Made by a program: the position numbers and the translations under genes. A DNA stretch of 64,000 nucleotides, taken from contig JBFXHX010000009.1 in assembly GCA_050176585.1 (NCBI GenBank), forward strand, positions 59,713-123,712, read 5' to 3'. The stretch comes from CAYYWP01 sp050176585. GTDB taxonomy: Bacteria; Desulfobacterota; Binatia; HRBIN30; CADEER01. The notes below the pieces were generated by a model that saw nothing but the letters and a program-made list of their open reading frames with translations, searched no databases and had not been told where the DNA came from. Below, one piece after another: positions 8,604 to 19,485 of the stretch (its first letter is position 1; each line of letters begins with the position of its first letter).

Positions 8604-9889
8604 AGCGCAGCTGCGTGGTCGTCGGCGCCGGTCCCGCTGGGCTCGCGGCTGCGCACCGACTGGCGGCGGCCGGCGTTCACGTGACCGTGCTCGAGGGCGC
8701 CAATGCAATCGGCGGGCGCACCCGCAGCGAGCGCGTCGGTGACGTCGTCGTCAACACCGGCGCCAACTTCGTCGCCTCATTCTACGACGCCACCCGCAAG
8801 TTGCTGAGCGAGCTCGGCATCGTCACCTCGGTCCCGCACTGGCACGGAGGCGTCGTCGCCACACCGCACGGCAAGCTGCACCTGGACCTCAGCTCGCCGC
8901 GGCGCATTCTGCAATTCCCGCTGGTCAAGCTAAGCGGCAAGGTGCGGGCAGCGGTTCAACTCGCACTTGCCGCGCTCCGCCGCCGCGTCCACATTGCAAA
9001 GCCAAAGCGCTTGGCGCGCCTCGATCGCGGCGAAACCGTCGAGGAGTGGGGCCGGCGCGCGATCGGCGATACGGCATATCACTATCTGCTCCGAGCGGGG
9101 GTGGAGCCTTTCTTCGGCGTCGGGGCCGAACAGACCTCGGCCGCGGTCGGCAAAGCACTCGTGCGCCACGCCCTCGACTGGCACCTGCTCTTTCTGCCGG
9201 CGGGAATGGGTGCGCTTTGCGATGCGCTCGCGGCGGGCCTCGAGGTGCGCACCGGCTGCCCCGCCAGTGGCATCGAGCTGCACAAGCATTCGGTGGTCAT
9301 CCGGCATGCCGGCGGAGCGGTCGAAGCGGACGACGCGATCCTCGCGGCGCCGGCCAGCGCCGTGGCAGCGCTGGATGGCGCGCTCGCCGAGATGGACCGC
9401 GCCGATGCGGCCAGCGTGCAGTATCTCCCGAGCCTCGCGCTGTATTTCGGCTACGAGCGGCCCATCACCGTGCAGTATCCTTCCGTCACGCCCGCCGGAC
9501 CCGGCCCACATCCCCTCACGAACGTCCGCACGTGGTCGACCCTCGCGCCCGGTTGCGTGCCGAAGGGCAAGGAGCTCGTGGGCATTCACGCGATGGGATG
9601 GCGCAGCGCCGAGTTGCTCGACCGCGACTCGAGCGCGATCGTCGCCGCGTTGCGCGCCGACGCGGAGGAGATCTTCGGACGGCTGGCGGATCCCGACTGG
9701 ATTCGCCTCTATGCCCGCGTGGATGGCATCGTCGTGCCACAACCCGGGCACTACCGCCGCATGGCCGCGTTTCTCCGCCGGCCACGCGCGCGCCTGTTTT
9801 ATGCCGGGGACTGGCTCAGCGGTCCGACCATCGAAGGCGCCGTGCAGACCGGGCTCTCGGCCGCCGAGCGCGTACTGAAGAGCTCCTGA
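8600..9889 (+). CDS. FAD-dependent oxidoreductase (protoporphyrinogen oxidase/amine oxidase-like)
   Basis: A 429-residue flavoprotein. The N-terminus has a dinucleotide-binding motif (VVVGAGPAGLAAAHRLAAAG) followed by the GG-doublet region (LEGANAIGGRTRSE) typical of flavin amine oxidases, PPOX and phytoene desaturases. The C-terminus ARLFYAGDWLSGPTIEGAVQTGLSAAERVL is the matching FAD-binding tail. The start ATG overlaps the MBL hydrolase stop. Downstream, a DUF4079-like membrane gene follows on the same strand after about 70 bp. Without haem or carotenoid genes nearby the substrate cannot be set; a hydrophobic ring system or isoprenoid is a reasonable guess. Confidence 0.88.
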   Translation: MKRSCVVVGAGPAGLAAAHRLAAAGVHVTVLEGANAIGGRTRSERVGDVVVNTGANFVASFYDATRKLLSELGIVTSVPHWHGGVVATPHGKLHLDLSSPRRILQFPLVKLSGKVRAAVQLALAALRRRVHIAKPKRLARLDRGETVEEWGRRAIGDTAYHYLLRAGVEPFFGVGAEQTSAAVGKALVRHALDWHLLFLPAGMGALCDALAAGLEVRTGCPASGIELHKHSVVIRHAGGAVEADDAILAAPASAVAALDGALAEMDRADAASVQYLPSLALYFGYERPITVQYPSVTPAGPGPHPLTNVRTWSTLAPGCVPKGKELVGIHAMGWRSAELLDRDSSAIVAALRADAEEIFGRLADPDWIRLYARVDGIVVPQPGHYRRMAAFLRRPRARLFYAGDWLSGPTIEGAVQTGLSAAERVLKSS

Positions 9890-9959
9890 TGCGTGACCAG
9901 CTCGACCCGCCGGCGGCCCGGAGCCGCCGGTCGCCCAGCGGGCGCGGCGCGGGTACGCC

Positions 9960-10355
9960 GTGAGCTATCTACATCCCGCCCTCGGGATCGCCGTGCTCGC
10001 GCTGCTGGTCTACCTCGGCGCGCTCGGCCTGAGCTCGCGCACCGGGCGGCGCGGTGCCACGCGCAACCGCTCCCGACACACCCGTTGGACGCCATTCATG
10101 TACGCCGCGGTGCTGTTCACGTGGGCCACGGGGGCGGGTTCGACGTGGCTCGGCCGCGCCGACCTGGTGTTCAGCGCGTCGTTGCACTTCCGCACCGGTG
10201 CGCTGTTGGTGGCGATGCTCACCGGCAGCGCGGTCACCGCCTGGCTGATGGCGCGCGGCAGGCACGGCGCCCGCGACTGGCACCCGTGGTTCGGCGCCGC
10301 GGCGCTGCTGCTCGCCGCCGCCCACGCCGTCGCGGGCCTGCGGCTGATGCCGTGA
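9960..10355 (+). CDS. Four-helix membrane protein, DUF4079-like
   Basis: A 131-residue inner-membrane protein with about four hydrophobic segments (residues 4-24, 48-66, 78-98, 108-128) and few charged residues inside them. The spacing and the HTRWTPFMYAAVLFTWATG segment, with a conserved-looking HFRTGALLVAML, resemble DUF4079 proteins, which have a cytochrome b561-like layout. His residues near helix ends could be haem ligands, but that is speculative. The start is GTG. It follows the FAD oxidoreductase on the same strand and could serve as its membrane partner, which is only inferred from adjacency. Confidence 0.7.
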   Translation: MSYLHPALGIAVLALLVYLGALGLSSRTGRRGATRNRSRHTRWTPFMYAAVLFTWATGAGSTWLGRADLVFSASLHFRTGALLVAMLTGSAVTAWLMARGRHGARDWHPWFGAAALLLAAAHAVAGLRLMP

Positions 10356-10411
10356 GGCACGCTATACGCTGTCAACGGCGTTCGCTGTAGAAAAGCACGC
10401 AGAGGCAGGAC

Positions 10412-12451
10412 GTGGGCAGCAGCGCTCAGAGCAGGCGGCAGCGCGACCGCATAACCGCTCGCGCCGCAATACCGCGGTTGGCGTTCTTCCTTGCCTCGGC
10501 GCTGCTCGCGCTCGTCGCGGAGGGATGTACGAACGATCCGTACCCGCATGAAGACAACCAGGCGAAGATTCTCTATCTCGCGTTCGCCTCTCCGCCGAAG
10601 ACGCTGGACCCGCAAGTCTCGTACACCACCACCGATCACGCGATCACGGGGGCCGTGTTCGACACTCTGCTCGAATACCACTACGTCGAACGGCCGTATC
10701 GCCTAATCCCGGCGCTCGCCGAAGCCGTACCAGAGCACCAACAGCGCGCCGGCGGACGGGTCGCGTATCGGTTCCGGCTGCGCCCCGACGTGCTGTATCA
10801 GAGCGATGTCTGTTTCGCGCTCGGCGGCGCCGGGCGCACTACGCGCGCCGTCGAAGCGGCCGATGCCGCCCTCGCGCTGGCTCGCATCGGCGACCCGGCG
10901 GTCGGCTCGCCCGTCATCGATACCTTTCACCGCGTGCACGGGCTGCGCGAATTCAGCGCGCGTCTGGCGGCCGCGCGCGAGGCCGACGCCGCATTCGCCG
11001 CCCTGCCGGCGCACGAACAATACGCGCGCGCCGGCGGCATCGCCGGCGTGCGCGCGCTGGACGCGCGCACGCTCGAGGTCGAGCTCGACGAGCCGTATCC
11101 GCAAATCCTGTACTGGTTCGCGATGCCGTTCACCGCTCCGATGCCGTGGGAGGCCATCGCCTCCTACGACGGGCGCGATGGGCGGGACGCGCTCGCCGAC
11201 CATCCGGTCGGCGCCGGCCCCTTCCGCCTCGCCGACTACGATCGCCAGCGCCGCATCGCGCTGGTGCGCAACGAGAACTGGTACGGCATCCGCCATCCGG
11301 AGTGGCGCGCGCCAGGCGCCGTCTTCGAGCGGGCGGACTCGGCCGAGGGCGCGTCGCTGCCATTTCTCGACCGCATCGAGTTCCGCCGCGATATCGAGCA
11401 GGTGCCCGCGTTCATCAAGTTCATGCAGGGGTATTACGACACGTCGCCAATCATCCGCGAGAGCTTCGACCGCATCGTCCAGCACGGTGCGCTGACCGCG
11501 GACATGGCGGCGCGCGGTTTACAGCTGGAGAAATCGATCACCGCCGGCGTCTTGTACATCGGCTTCAACATGGACGACACGGTGCTCGGCGCGCCGGCCG
11601 GAGAGCGCGGCCGCGCGCTGCGCCAGGCGATGAGCCTAGCGGTGGACGCCAAAGAGTTTCTACGCGTGTTCATGAACGACCGCGGACTGCCGGCGCAGTC
11701 TCCACTCCCGCCGGGGATCTTCGGCTACGACCCCGCGTACGTGAACCCCTGGCGACAGCACGACCTCGCGCGCGCCGCCGCCCGCTTGAACGATGCGGGC
11801 TATCCGCGCGGGATCGACCCCGCCACCGGCAGACCCCTGCGCATCACCTTCGACGTCAACACGGCCGAGACGCGCCTACTGCTGCAATTTCAATTCCTGG
11901 TGGAATCCTGGAAGCGCATCGGCCTCGACGTGATCATCGCCGCGACCGATTACAACCAATTTCAGGACAAGGTCCGCCGCGGCGCGTACCAGCTCTTCCA
12001 ATGGGGGTGGATCGCGGACTACCCCGATCCGGAGAACTTTCTGTTTCTCCTCTACGGGCCGATGGGGCGGCGCCACAGCGGCGGCCCGAACACGACGAAC
12101 TTCTCCGACCCGCAATTCGATGCGCTCTTCACGCGCATGCGCGCGATGGAGAACGGCCCCGAGCGGATGGCGGTGATCGTCGAGATGCGCGACATTCTCC
12201 AGCGCGAGCGGCCGTGGATCGAGCTCTTCCATCCGGAGGATTACGCTCTGCGCCACGCCTGGCTGCACAACGTGATCCCACCCTCGCTGTCGCTGCCGAC
12301 CATGAAGTACTGGGACATCGACCCGGCGACGCGGGCGCGACAGCGGGAGAAGTGGAACCGACCGATTCGGTGGCCCGCCTATGCCATCGGCATCGCCGCG
12401 GTGCTCGCGGTCATTCCCGCCGCCCGCCGCGCGCGCCGGGAGCGCGACTGA
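10412..12451 (+). CDS. Peptide-type ABC transporter substrate-binding lipoprotein with C-terminal membrane anchor
   Basis: A 679-residue extracytoplasmic binding protein of the SBP_bac_5 (OppA/DppA) family. Residues 22-40 are hydrophobic and end in a lipobox-like LVAEGC, suggesting lipid anchoring. The binding fold runs from about 50 to 640 (PPKTLDPQVSYTTTDHAITGAVFDTLLEYHY near the start, YQLFQWGWIADYPDPENFLFLLYG near the end). Unusually, residues about 655-672 (AYAIGIAAVLAVIPAA) form a second hydrophobic helix followed by an Arg-rich tail. The GTG start at 10412 fits the lipoprotein signal. Its stop overlaps the first permease start (TGATG), so the genes form an operon. Peptides are the usual ligands; other oligomers are possible. 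Confidence 0.92.
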   Translation: MGSSAQSRRQRDRITARAAIPRLAFFLASALLALVAEGCTNDPYPHEDNQAKILYLAFASPPKTLDPQVSYTTTDHAITGAVFDTLLEYHYVERPYRLIPALAEAVPEHQQRAGGRVAYRFRLRPDVLYQSDVCFALGGAGRTTRAVEAADAALALARIGDPAVGSPVIDTFHRVHGLREFSARLAAAREADAAFAALPAHEQYARAGGIAGVRALDARTLEVELDEPYPQILYWFAMPFTAPMPWEAIASYDGRDGRDALADHPVGAGPFRLADYDRQRRIALVRNENWYGIRHPEWRAPGAVFERADSAEGASLPFLDRIEFRRDIEQVPAFIKFMQGYYDTSPIIRESFDRIVQHGALTADMAARGLQLEKSITAGVLYIGFNMDDTVLGAPAGERGRALRQAMSLAVDAKEFLRVFMNDRGLPAQSPLPPGIFGYDPAYVNPWRQHDLARAAARLNDAGYPRGIDPATGRPLRITFDVNTAETRLLLQFQFLVESWKRIGLDVIIAATDYNQFQDKVRRGAYQLFQWGWIADYPDPENFLFLLYGPMGRRHSGGPNTTNFSDPQFDALFTRMRAMENGPERMAVIVEMRDILQRERPWIELFHPEDYALRHAWLHNVIPPSLSLPTMKYWDIDPATRARQREKWNRPIRWPAYAIGIAAVLAVIPAARRARRERD

Positions 12452-13416
12452 TGCTGGCGTACCTGCTGAGGCGCGCCGCCTTCGGCCTCCTCACCGCGGT
12501 GGGCGTGTTGCTGCTGTTGTTCATGCTCTTCTTCTTGATCGCGACGCCCGACGACATCGCCCGCAAAGCGCTCGGCGAGAAGGCAATGCCCGAGGCGATC
12601 GCCCAGTGGAAAGCGAACCACGGCTACGACAAGCCGCGCGTGTGGAACCCCGACGATCTCCTGGACACCATGCTCGCCGAGCACTTGCGTCGGATGCTGA
12701 CGTTCGACTTCGGGCGCAGTGACGCCGACGACTTGCCGATCAGCGACCGGCTCCGCCGGGGAGTCGGCCCGAGCCTCGCGCTCACCGTGCCGATGTTCGC
12801 CACCGGCCTGCTGCTCAGCGTGGGCATCGCGCTGCTGATCGCGTATTTTCGCGACACCGCGCTCGACCGCGCCGTGCTGCTGCTCGGCGTCGGGATGATG
12901 AGCGTGTCGATCCTCCTCTACATCATCGGCTGCCAGTACCTGTTCGGGAAAGTGCTGCGCTGGTTCCCGATCTCGGGCTTCGATCCGTCTCCGTCGGTCC
13001 TCGCGCGCTTCGTCGCGCTGCCAGTGATGATCGGCGTCCTGTCCCATCTCGGCGAGGAGGTGCGCTACTACCGCACCGTCTTCCTCGAGGAGAGCGCGCG
13101 CGAGTACGTGCGTACCGCATACGCCAAGGGTTGCAGCCCCGGGCAGGTCATGCGCCGTCATGTGCTGCGGAACGCGCTACTCCCGATTCTGACCGACGTG
13201 GTGATCCAGATCCCGTTCTTGTTCGCCGGTGCGATTCTGCTCGAATCGTTCTTCGGCATCCCCGGTCTCGGGACCATGACCGTGGATGCGATCAAAGGCA
13301 ATGACTTCGCCACGCTCCGGGTGATGGTGTTCCTGGGCGCACTGCTCTTCATCGCCGGCCAGCTGGCCACCGACCTCGCCTACAGCGTCGCGGACCCGCG
13401 CGTACGCCTGGAGTAG
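12451..13416 (+). CDS. Peptide-type ABC transporter permease, DppB/OppB-like
   Basis: A 321-residue inner-membrane subunit with about six membrane spans. The first helix (residues 1-30) is followed by a periplasmic loop, and the family signature lies near the C-terminal third: REYVRTAYAKGCSPGQVMRRHVLRNALLP, the EAA loop that docks on the ATPase. A typical FFGIPGLGTMTVDAI segment follows. The gene overlaps the binding-protein stop by one base and is followed 16 bp later by the second permease. No ATP-binding gene is adjacent, so the motor must be supplied from elsewhere. Confidence 0.93.
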   Translation: MLAYLLRRAAFGLLTAVGVLLLLFMLFFLIATPDDIARKALGEKAMPEAIAQWKANHGYDKPRVWNPDDLLDTMLAEHLRRMLTFDFGRSDADDLPISDRLRRGVGPSLALTVPMFATGLLLSVGIALLIAYFRDTALDRAVLLLGVGMMSVSILLYIIGCQYLFGKVLRWFPISGFDPSPSVLARFVALPVMIGVLSHLGEEVRYYRTVFLEESAREYVRTAYAKGCSPGQVMRRHVLRNALLPILTDVVIQIPFLFAGAILLESFFGIPGLGTMTVDAIKGNDFATLRVMVFLGALLFIAGQLATDLAYSVADPRVRLE

Positions 13417-13432
13417 CCGACTGCGACACGCG

Positions 13433-14461
13433 ATGATCGCGCCGTACGTCCTCTCGAATGTGACCGCCGCGCTGATACTGCTGGCGCTGGCACTCGGCGC
13501 CCTGACCGTGCGCCGGGATCCACGATGGCGCGCGGCAGCCATCCAGCTTTGGCGCCGGCGGCGCTGGGCGCTGGGCGCCATCGCCATCTACCTCACGGTG
13601 GGGCTGCTCGACTCGATCGCCTGGATCGGTGGCGCGCGGCCGACCTCCGACACCGATCTCGTCGCGCTGCACCGCCCGCGCAGCGTGGTCGACCGCATGT
13701 TCCCGGCGGACTTCCGCGAGCGCAGCTACTCCGCGCCGCTCGCGAGCGTGGAGTTCTACGGCAGCGCCCCGCTGCGGTTCCCCGGCCGCCATCTGCTCGG
13801 CACCGACATTCTCGGGCGCGACGTTCTATTGCAGATGCTGAAAGGGGTACGGGTCGCCCTCACGATCGGCGGCTTCGCCAGCGTGGTCGTCATTCCGCTC
13901 GCGCTCGCCGCGGGCATGAGCGCGGGCTACTTCGGCCGCCGCGTCGACGATGCCGTCTTTTTTCTGATCAGCACGCTGGCCTCCATACCGAGCCTGCTGC
14001 TGCTGATCGCGCTGGTGATGGCGCTCGGGCGCGGCACGCTGCAGGTATGCCTCGCGCTCGGCATCACCAGTTGGGTGGGGCTAGCGCGGGTGGTGCGCGG
14101 CGAGACATTCAAGCTCCGCGAGCTCGACTATGTCGCCGCGGCGAAGGTGCTGGGTGCTGGCCACTGGTATATTCTGCGCCGCCACATCCTGCCCAACCTC
14201 GCGCACCTGGTGGTGATCACCGGCGTGCTCCTCTTCTCCCGCCTGGTGCTGCAGGAAGCCGTGCTGTCGTGGTTGGGGATCGGCATCGACGGCAGTTGGG
14301 GCCAGATGATCGATCAGGCGCGCGACGAGCTCGCTCGCGATCCCGTCATCTGGTGGAACCTGAGCGCCGCCTCGGTCGCGCTGTTCGGCCTCATCTTGTC
14401 GGTGAACGTGCTCGCCGACGCCGTGCGTGACGTCCTCGATCCGCGCACCCTGCGCGAGTGA
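13433..14461 (+). CDS. Peptide-type ABC transporter permease, DppC/OppC-like
   Basis: A 342-residue inner-membrane subunit pairing with the upstream permease. It has two N-terminal helices (about 7-25 and 45-62), a periplasmic loop with FPGRHLLGTDILGRDVLLQML, a motif typical of DppC/OppC proteins, then the core spans and the EAA loop (LDYVAAAKVLGAGHWYILRRHILPN). The C-terminus VNVLADAVRDVLDPRTL is also standard. The extra N-terminal helix and long loop resemble the subfamily associated with large binding proteins such as YejE. Its stop is 6 bp before arfB. Substrate follows that of the binding protein and is not certain. Confidence 0.93.
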   Translation: MIAPYVLSNVTAALILLALALGALTVRRDPRWRAAAIQLWRRRRWALGAIAIYLTVGLLDSIAWIGGARPTSDTDLVALHRPRSVVDRMFPADFRERSYSAPLASVEFYGSAPLRFPGRHLLGTDILGRDVLLQMLKGVRVALTIGGFASVVVIPLALAAGMSAGYFGRRVDDAVFFLISTLASIPSLLLLIALVMALGRGTLQVCLALGITSWVGLARVVRGETFKLRELDYVAAAKVLGAGHWYILRRHILPNLAHLVVITGVLLFSRLVLQEAVLSWLGIGIDGSWGQMIDQARDELARDPVIWWNLSAASVALFGLILSVNVLADAVRDVLDPRTLRE

Positions 14462-14467
14462 ACGACG

Positions 14468-14893
14468 ATGGCGAACGAGATCCGGATCACGCCGCGCATC
14501 GCGATCCCGGTCAGCGAGGTCGCGCTCAGCTACGCCCGCGCCGGCGGACCAGGGGGCCAAAACGTGAACAAGGTGGCGTCAAAGGCCGTCCTGCGGTTCA
14601 ACGTCCTCACCTCCGCCGCCTTGCCGGCCAGCGCGCGCCAGCATGCGCTCGCGCGGCTCGGCCGGCGGCTGACGCGCGCGGGCGATTTGGTGCTGACGTG
14701 CGCGACGCACCGCGACCAAAGTCGCAATCGCGCCGCGGTGCTGGAGCGCTTTCAAACGCTTCTCGCCCGCGCCGTCACCCCGCCGCGCCCACGGCGGCCG
14801 ACGAAAACTCCGGAAAAGGCCCGCGAGCAGCGCTTGCGCGCCAAGCGCGCACGGGCCACCCGCAAGAGCGAGCGCCGAGTGCTCGACGAATGA
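14468..14893 (+). CDS. arfB: Peptidyl-tRNA hydrolase ArfB (ribosome rescue)
   Basis: A 141-residue GGQ-domain protein that enters the A site of stalled ribosomes lacking a stop codon and hydrolyses peptidyl-tRNA. The catalytic motif is visible (ARAGGPGGQNVNKVASKAVLRF), as is the basic C-terminal tail (about residues 103-135, rich in Arg and Lys) that threads into the empty mRNA channel. Length matches ArfB/YaeJ and is far below that of release factors 1 and 2. It sits 6 bp after the second ABC permease and is probably cotranscribed, though there is no functional link that I know. Confidence 0.95.
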   Translation: MANEIRITPRIAIPVSEVALSYARAGGPGGQNVNKVASKAVLRFNVLTSAALPASARQHALARLGRRLTRAGDLVLTCATHRDQSRNRAAVLERFQTLLARAVTPPRPRRPTKTPEKAREQRLRAKRARATRKSERRVLDE

Positions 14894-15042
14894 GCGCTCG
14901 TACGGCGGACCTCGGCGCCGGGTCAGCCGCGGAGCGGGAGAATTGCACCGCGACCGCTCGCCCCGTCAGCGGCTTCGCATCGTGGACGCCGCTCGGGCGC
15001 GACTTGCCCGCGCCACGCGACGAGCGCTAAGCGGCGCGAGCT

Positions 15043-16884
15043 ATGGCTGACTCCGCTCCGTCCGGACGCGGCGACGGGCTCATGGTCTTCGCCGTGTGTG
15101 CCGCGCTGATCACGGCGGTCGCCGCGCTGTACGGCCAGACCGCGCGGTTCGAGTTTCTCACCGCGGACGACGCGCACGTCCTGGTCGAGCGCCACATCGT
15201 GCGCCAAGGGCTGAGCTGGTCGGGCCTGTGGTGGGCCGCGACCACCGTGCAGCCGAACTGGCATCCGGTGACGTGGCTGTCCCACATGGCCGATTTTGCC
15301 CTGTTCGGCGCCGACGCGGGACGTCACCACGTCGTCAGCGCGGCCATCCATGCAGCGAACGCGGTGTTGCTCTTCCTCGCCTGGCGCGCGCTGAGCGGCG
15401 CGCTCTGGCCCAGCGCGCTCGTCGCCGCGCTGTTCGCGGTCCACCCGATGCGGGCCGAATCCGTCGCCTGGCTCGCCGACCGCAAAGGGGTGATGAGCGG
15501 CTTCTTCTGCATGCTCACGTTGCTCGCGTACGCGGGATATGCCCACCGGCCCAGCGCGCGGCGGTACGGACTGTTCGCAGCGGCGTTCACGCTCGGACTG
15601 CTGTCCAAGGCCATGCTCGTCTCACTGCCCTTCCTCTTACTGCTCCTGGATGTCTGGCCGCTCGGGCGCTGGCGTCAGGCCGCCAGCGCCCCCCGCACCC
15701 GGCTCGCGCGGCTGATCCTGGAGAAGCTGCCGCTGGCCGCGCTCGTGGCGGTGGTGTCGATCATCACGATCTACGCCCAGCACACCGTGCGCGGGCTCAC
15801 ATCGCTGGAGCAGATTCCGTTCGCCTGGCGGATCGCCAATGCGCCGATCGCAGCCGCCGCGTACCTGGTTCAGACCGTGTGGCCGGCGAACCTGGCCGGC
15901 ATGTATCCGCATCCGGCGCTGAGCGGCGTTCCGCTCGCCGAGCTGGGCTGGCCGGCGTGCGCGGCGGCGTTGCTGCTCGCGGCGATCACAGCGCTGGCGA
16001 TCGCGGCGCGCCGTTCGCGTCCGTACCTGCTCGCCGGCTGGCTCTGGTATCTAGTGGCGCTCCTGCCGGTCATCGGCTTGTTGCAAGTGGGCGTGCAGGC
16101 GCGCGCCGACCGCTATACGTACTTGCCGATGATCGGCATCTACGCGATGGCGGCTTGGAGCCTGCGCGATGCGCTCGCGCGCCGGCCGCGCTGGCTTGCG
16201 CCCGCGGTCACCGCGGTCGCGGCCGCCCTGCTCGCGCTCGCCGCCGTGAGCTGGCGCCAGATCGCCTATTGGCGCGACAGCCGTGCGGTATTCCAGCGCA
16301 TGCTCGCGGTGACGGACGACAACCACTACGCCCATCAGGCGCTCGGCGCGCTGCTGCGCGCGCAGGGCGACATCGCCGGGGCCCGCAGCCACCTCGAGCA
16401 AGCGCTCCGCATCCGGCCGCGCGAGGCCTACGCGCACGCGCAACTCGGGTTGCTGTTCGAGCAGCAAGGCAACCGCTCCGGCGCCGCCGCGGCGTACGAG
16501 ACCGCCCTCGAGCATGATCCCAGATCGGACATCGCGCGCCGGCAGCTCGCCGAAATGCGCTTCGCCGAAGCGCGGTACGCTGAAGCGATTCCGCTGCTGG
16601 TCAGCCTCGCCGAAGACCAGTCGCGCGACGCGCACCTTTTCATCACGCTCGGCACAGCCCTGCTCAAGCAGGAACGCGCCGGAGAGGCGATTGTCTACCT
16701 GCAGCAGGCTGTCGCGCTGGCGCCGGACTCCGCCCAGGCACACAATAATCTCGGCGTCGCACTCGCCCGCGAGCAACGCCTCGAGGAGGCGGAAACCGAA
16801 TTCGCGCGGGCGCTGGCGATCAACCCCGAGCACACCGGAGCGCGCCGGAGCCTCGCGTTGGTGCGTCGCCAGCTCGGGATGTAG
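15043..16884 (+). CDS. Multi-span membrane protein with C-terminal TPR repeats (TMTC-like, putative glycosyltransferase)
   Basis: A 613-residue protein. Residues about 12-410 hold ten or so membrane helices in the GT-C style, with the early sequence FLTADDAHVLVERH and later NWHPVTWLSHMADFALFG and FAVHPMRAESVAWLADRKG. These match the TMTC/PMT-like family (animal TMTC proteins are O-mannosyltransferases). Residues about 430-610 contain four to five TPR units such as DNHYAHQALGALLRAQGDIAGARSHLEQAL, split here for length. In bacteria the acceptor is unknown; the paired acidic residues (DD) near the first loop are the expected catalytic site. It stands alone between arfB and the fumarase. Confidence 0.87.
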   Translation: MADSAPSGRGDGLMVFAVCAALITAVAALYGQTARFEFLTADDAHVLVERHIVRQGLSWSGLWWAATTVQPNWHPVTWLSHMADFALFGADAGRHHVVSAAIHAANAVLLFLAWRALSGALWPSALVAALFAVHPMRAESVAWLADRKGVMSGFFCMLTLLAYAGYAHRPSARRYGLFAAAFTLGLLSKAMLVSLPFLLLLLDVWPLGRWRQAASAPRTRLARLILEKLPLAALVAVVSIITIYAQHTVRGLTSLEQIPFAWRIANAPIAAAAYLVQTVWPANLAGMYPHPALSGVPLAELGWPACAAALLLAAITALAIAARRSRPYLLAGWLWYLVALLPVIGLLQVGVQARADRYTYLPMIGIYAMAAWSLRDALARRPRWLAPAVTAVAAALLALAAVSWRQIAYWRDSRAVFQRMLAVTDDNHYAHQALGALLRAQGDIAGARSHLEQALRIRPREAYAHAQLGLLFEQQGNRSGAAAAYETALEHDPRSDIARRQLAEMRFAEARYAEAIPLLVSLAEDQSRDAHLFITLGTALLKQERAGEAIVYLQQAVALAPDSAQAHNNLGVALAREQRLEEAETEFARALAINPEHTGARRSLALVRRQLGM

Positions 16885-16984
16885 TGCGGTTCGGCGCGCG
16901 CCGTGGCGCACCCCACCCCGACCTGGCATCGGCTCGCCATGCGAGCGGTTTCGGTTTAGGAATTAGCGTTCCACAGGAGAGGCC

Positions 16985-18595
<1,611 letters not shown>

Positions 18596-18759
18596 GCTCC
18601 TTCTGTGTAGCCGCACCGCTTGTGGCCTGGCATCGCGCAGCGAAGCCCCGGCGCAGCGCACGAGCCGAGCAGCGCGGCCGCGGGCGGCGCGCCGCGCCGA
18701 GCCGGGTCCGGCGGCTACAGCAGAGCCGATCACGGCCGCCTGGGACGGTCGCGCGGGGC

Positions 18760-19485
18760 TCAGACGTCAACCCACACCGACCGCGCGTAATCGAAATACC
18801 GCGCCACCCGCGTACCGTCCCAGTGGTACTGCAGCCACGCGCCAGGCACCGGGATGCCCACCGCCTTCGGTCGGAACGCACCCACGCACTGCCCGGCGGG
18901 ATCTCGCACGCTCGGGTATACAACGCCATTGCTGCCCTGCGCACGCAGCGCGGCGCCGAACGGCTGGCTGGCAGCGTAGCTGTCGGGCTCGAGCAGCGGC
19001 GCGCGCTCCGCCGCCGGCAGGCTGGCGAGATCGGCAAAGCGGTTGTCGATGCGCCCCACGAGCGCGCGCATGTCCTCATAGCGCGGGCCGTCGCGGCTGT
19101 CCGCGGCGAACCGACCGAAGTGGTACGCGGTCTCGCGCACGGCGGTGCGCAGTGAGCGCGCCGCGTAGTACACACCGTACTCGCCCGCGCTGAACCGCGA
19201 GCCCTTGGGATTGCGGTGCGTGAACGGCGCCATGACGTACGAAGCGCCCGGTCCGCTGACGCGCTCCGCCGGCGGCACCAGGTGGATTTCGCCCGCCGCA
19301 TCGCGCACACGCGGATTCACGCGCTGCTCGGCGGCGATCAGCGCCTCCCACACGGCCGGATCACTCGACACGCGCTCGAAGAGATCGATCGGCGGGTAGC
19401 GGGCAGCGACGATGCGCGTCGCGCGCGCCCACGACACCCGCCGCAGCCGGGGCTCAGGACCAGGAAGCGCGGGCGGCATCGACAT
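18760..19485 (-). CDS. RES-domain toxin of a type II toxin-antitoxin pair
   Basis: A 241-residue RES family protein; characterised members degrade NAD+ and arrest growth. The core (about 85-230) shows GSRFSAGEYGVYYAARSLRTAVRETAYH, carrying the conserved Arg, Tyr and Glu of the active site, and later a GSNGVVYPSVR segment with the conserved Ser. It overlaps the 3' end of the upstream antitoxin gene by 32 bases, the usual antitoxin-first order. Length is at the long end for the family because of an N-terminal extension of about 60 residues. Confidence 0.93.
   Translation of the reverse strand: MSMPPALPGPEPRLRRVSWARATRIVAARYPPIDLFERVSSDPAVWEALIAAEQRVNPRVRDAAGEIHLVPPAERVSGPGASYVMAPFTHRNPKGSRFSAGEYGVYYAARSLRTAVRETAYHFGRFAADSRDGPRYEDMRALVGRIDNRFADLASLPAAERAPLLEPDSYAASQPFGAALRAQGSNGVVYPSVRDPAGQCVGAFRPKAVGIPVPGAWLQYHWDGTRVARYFDYARSVWVDV

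Noticed and set aside
11146..12450. N-terminal extension of the first peptide permease within the binding-protein gene
   Set aside because: The frame is open but the sequence is Arg/Pro-rich nonsense; the permease begins at ATG 12451, overlapping the upstream stop.
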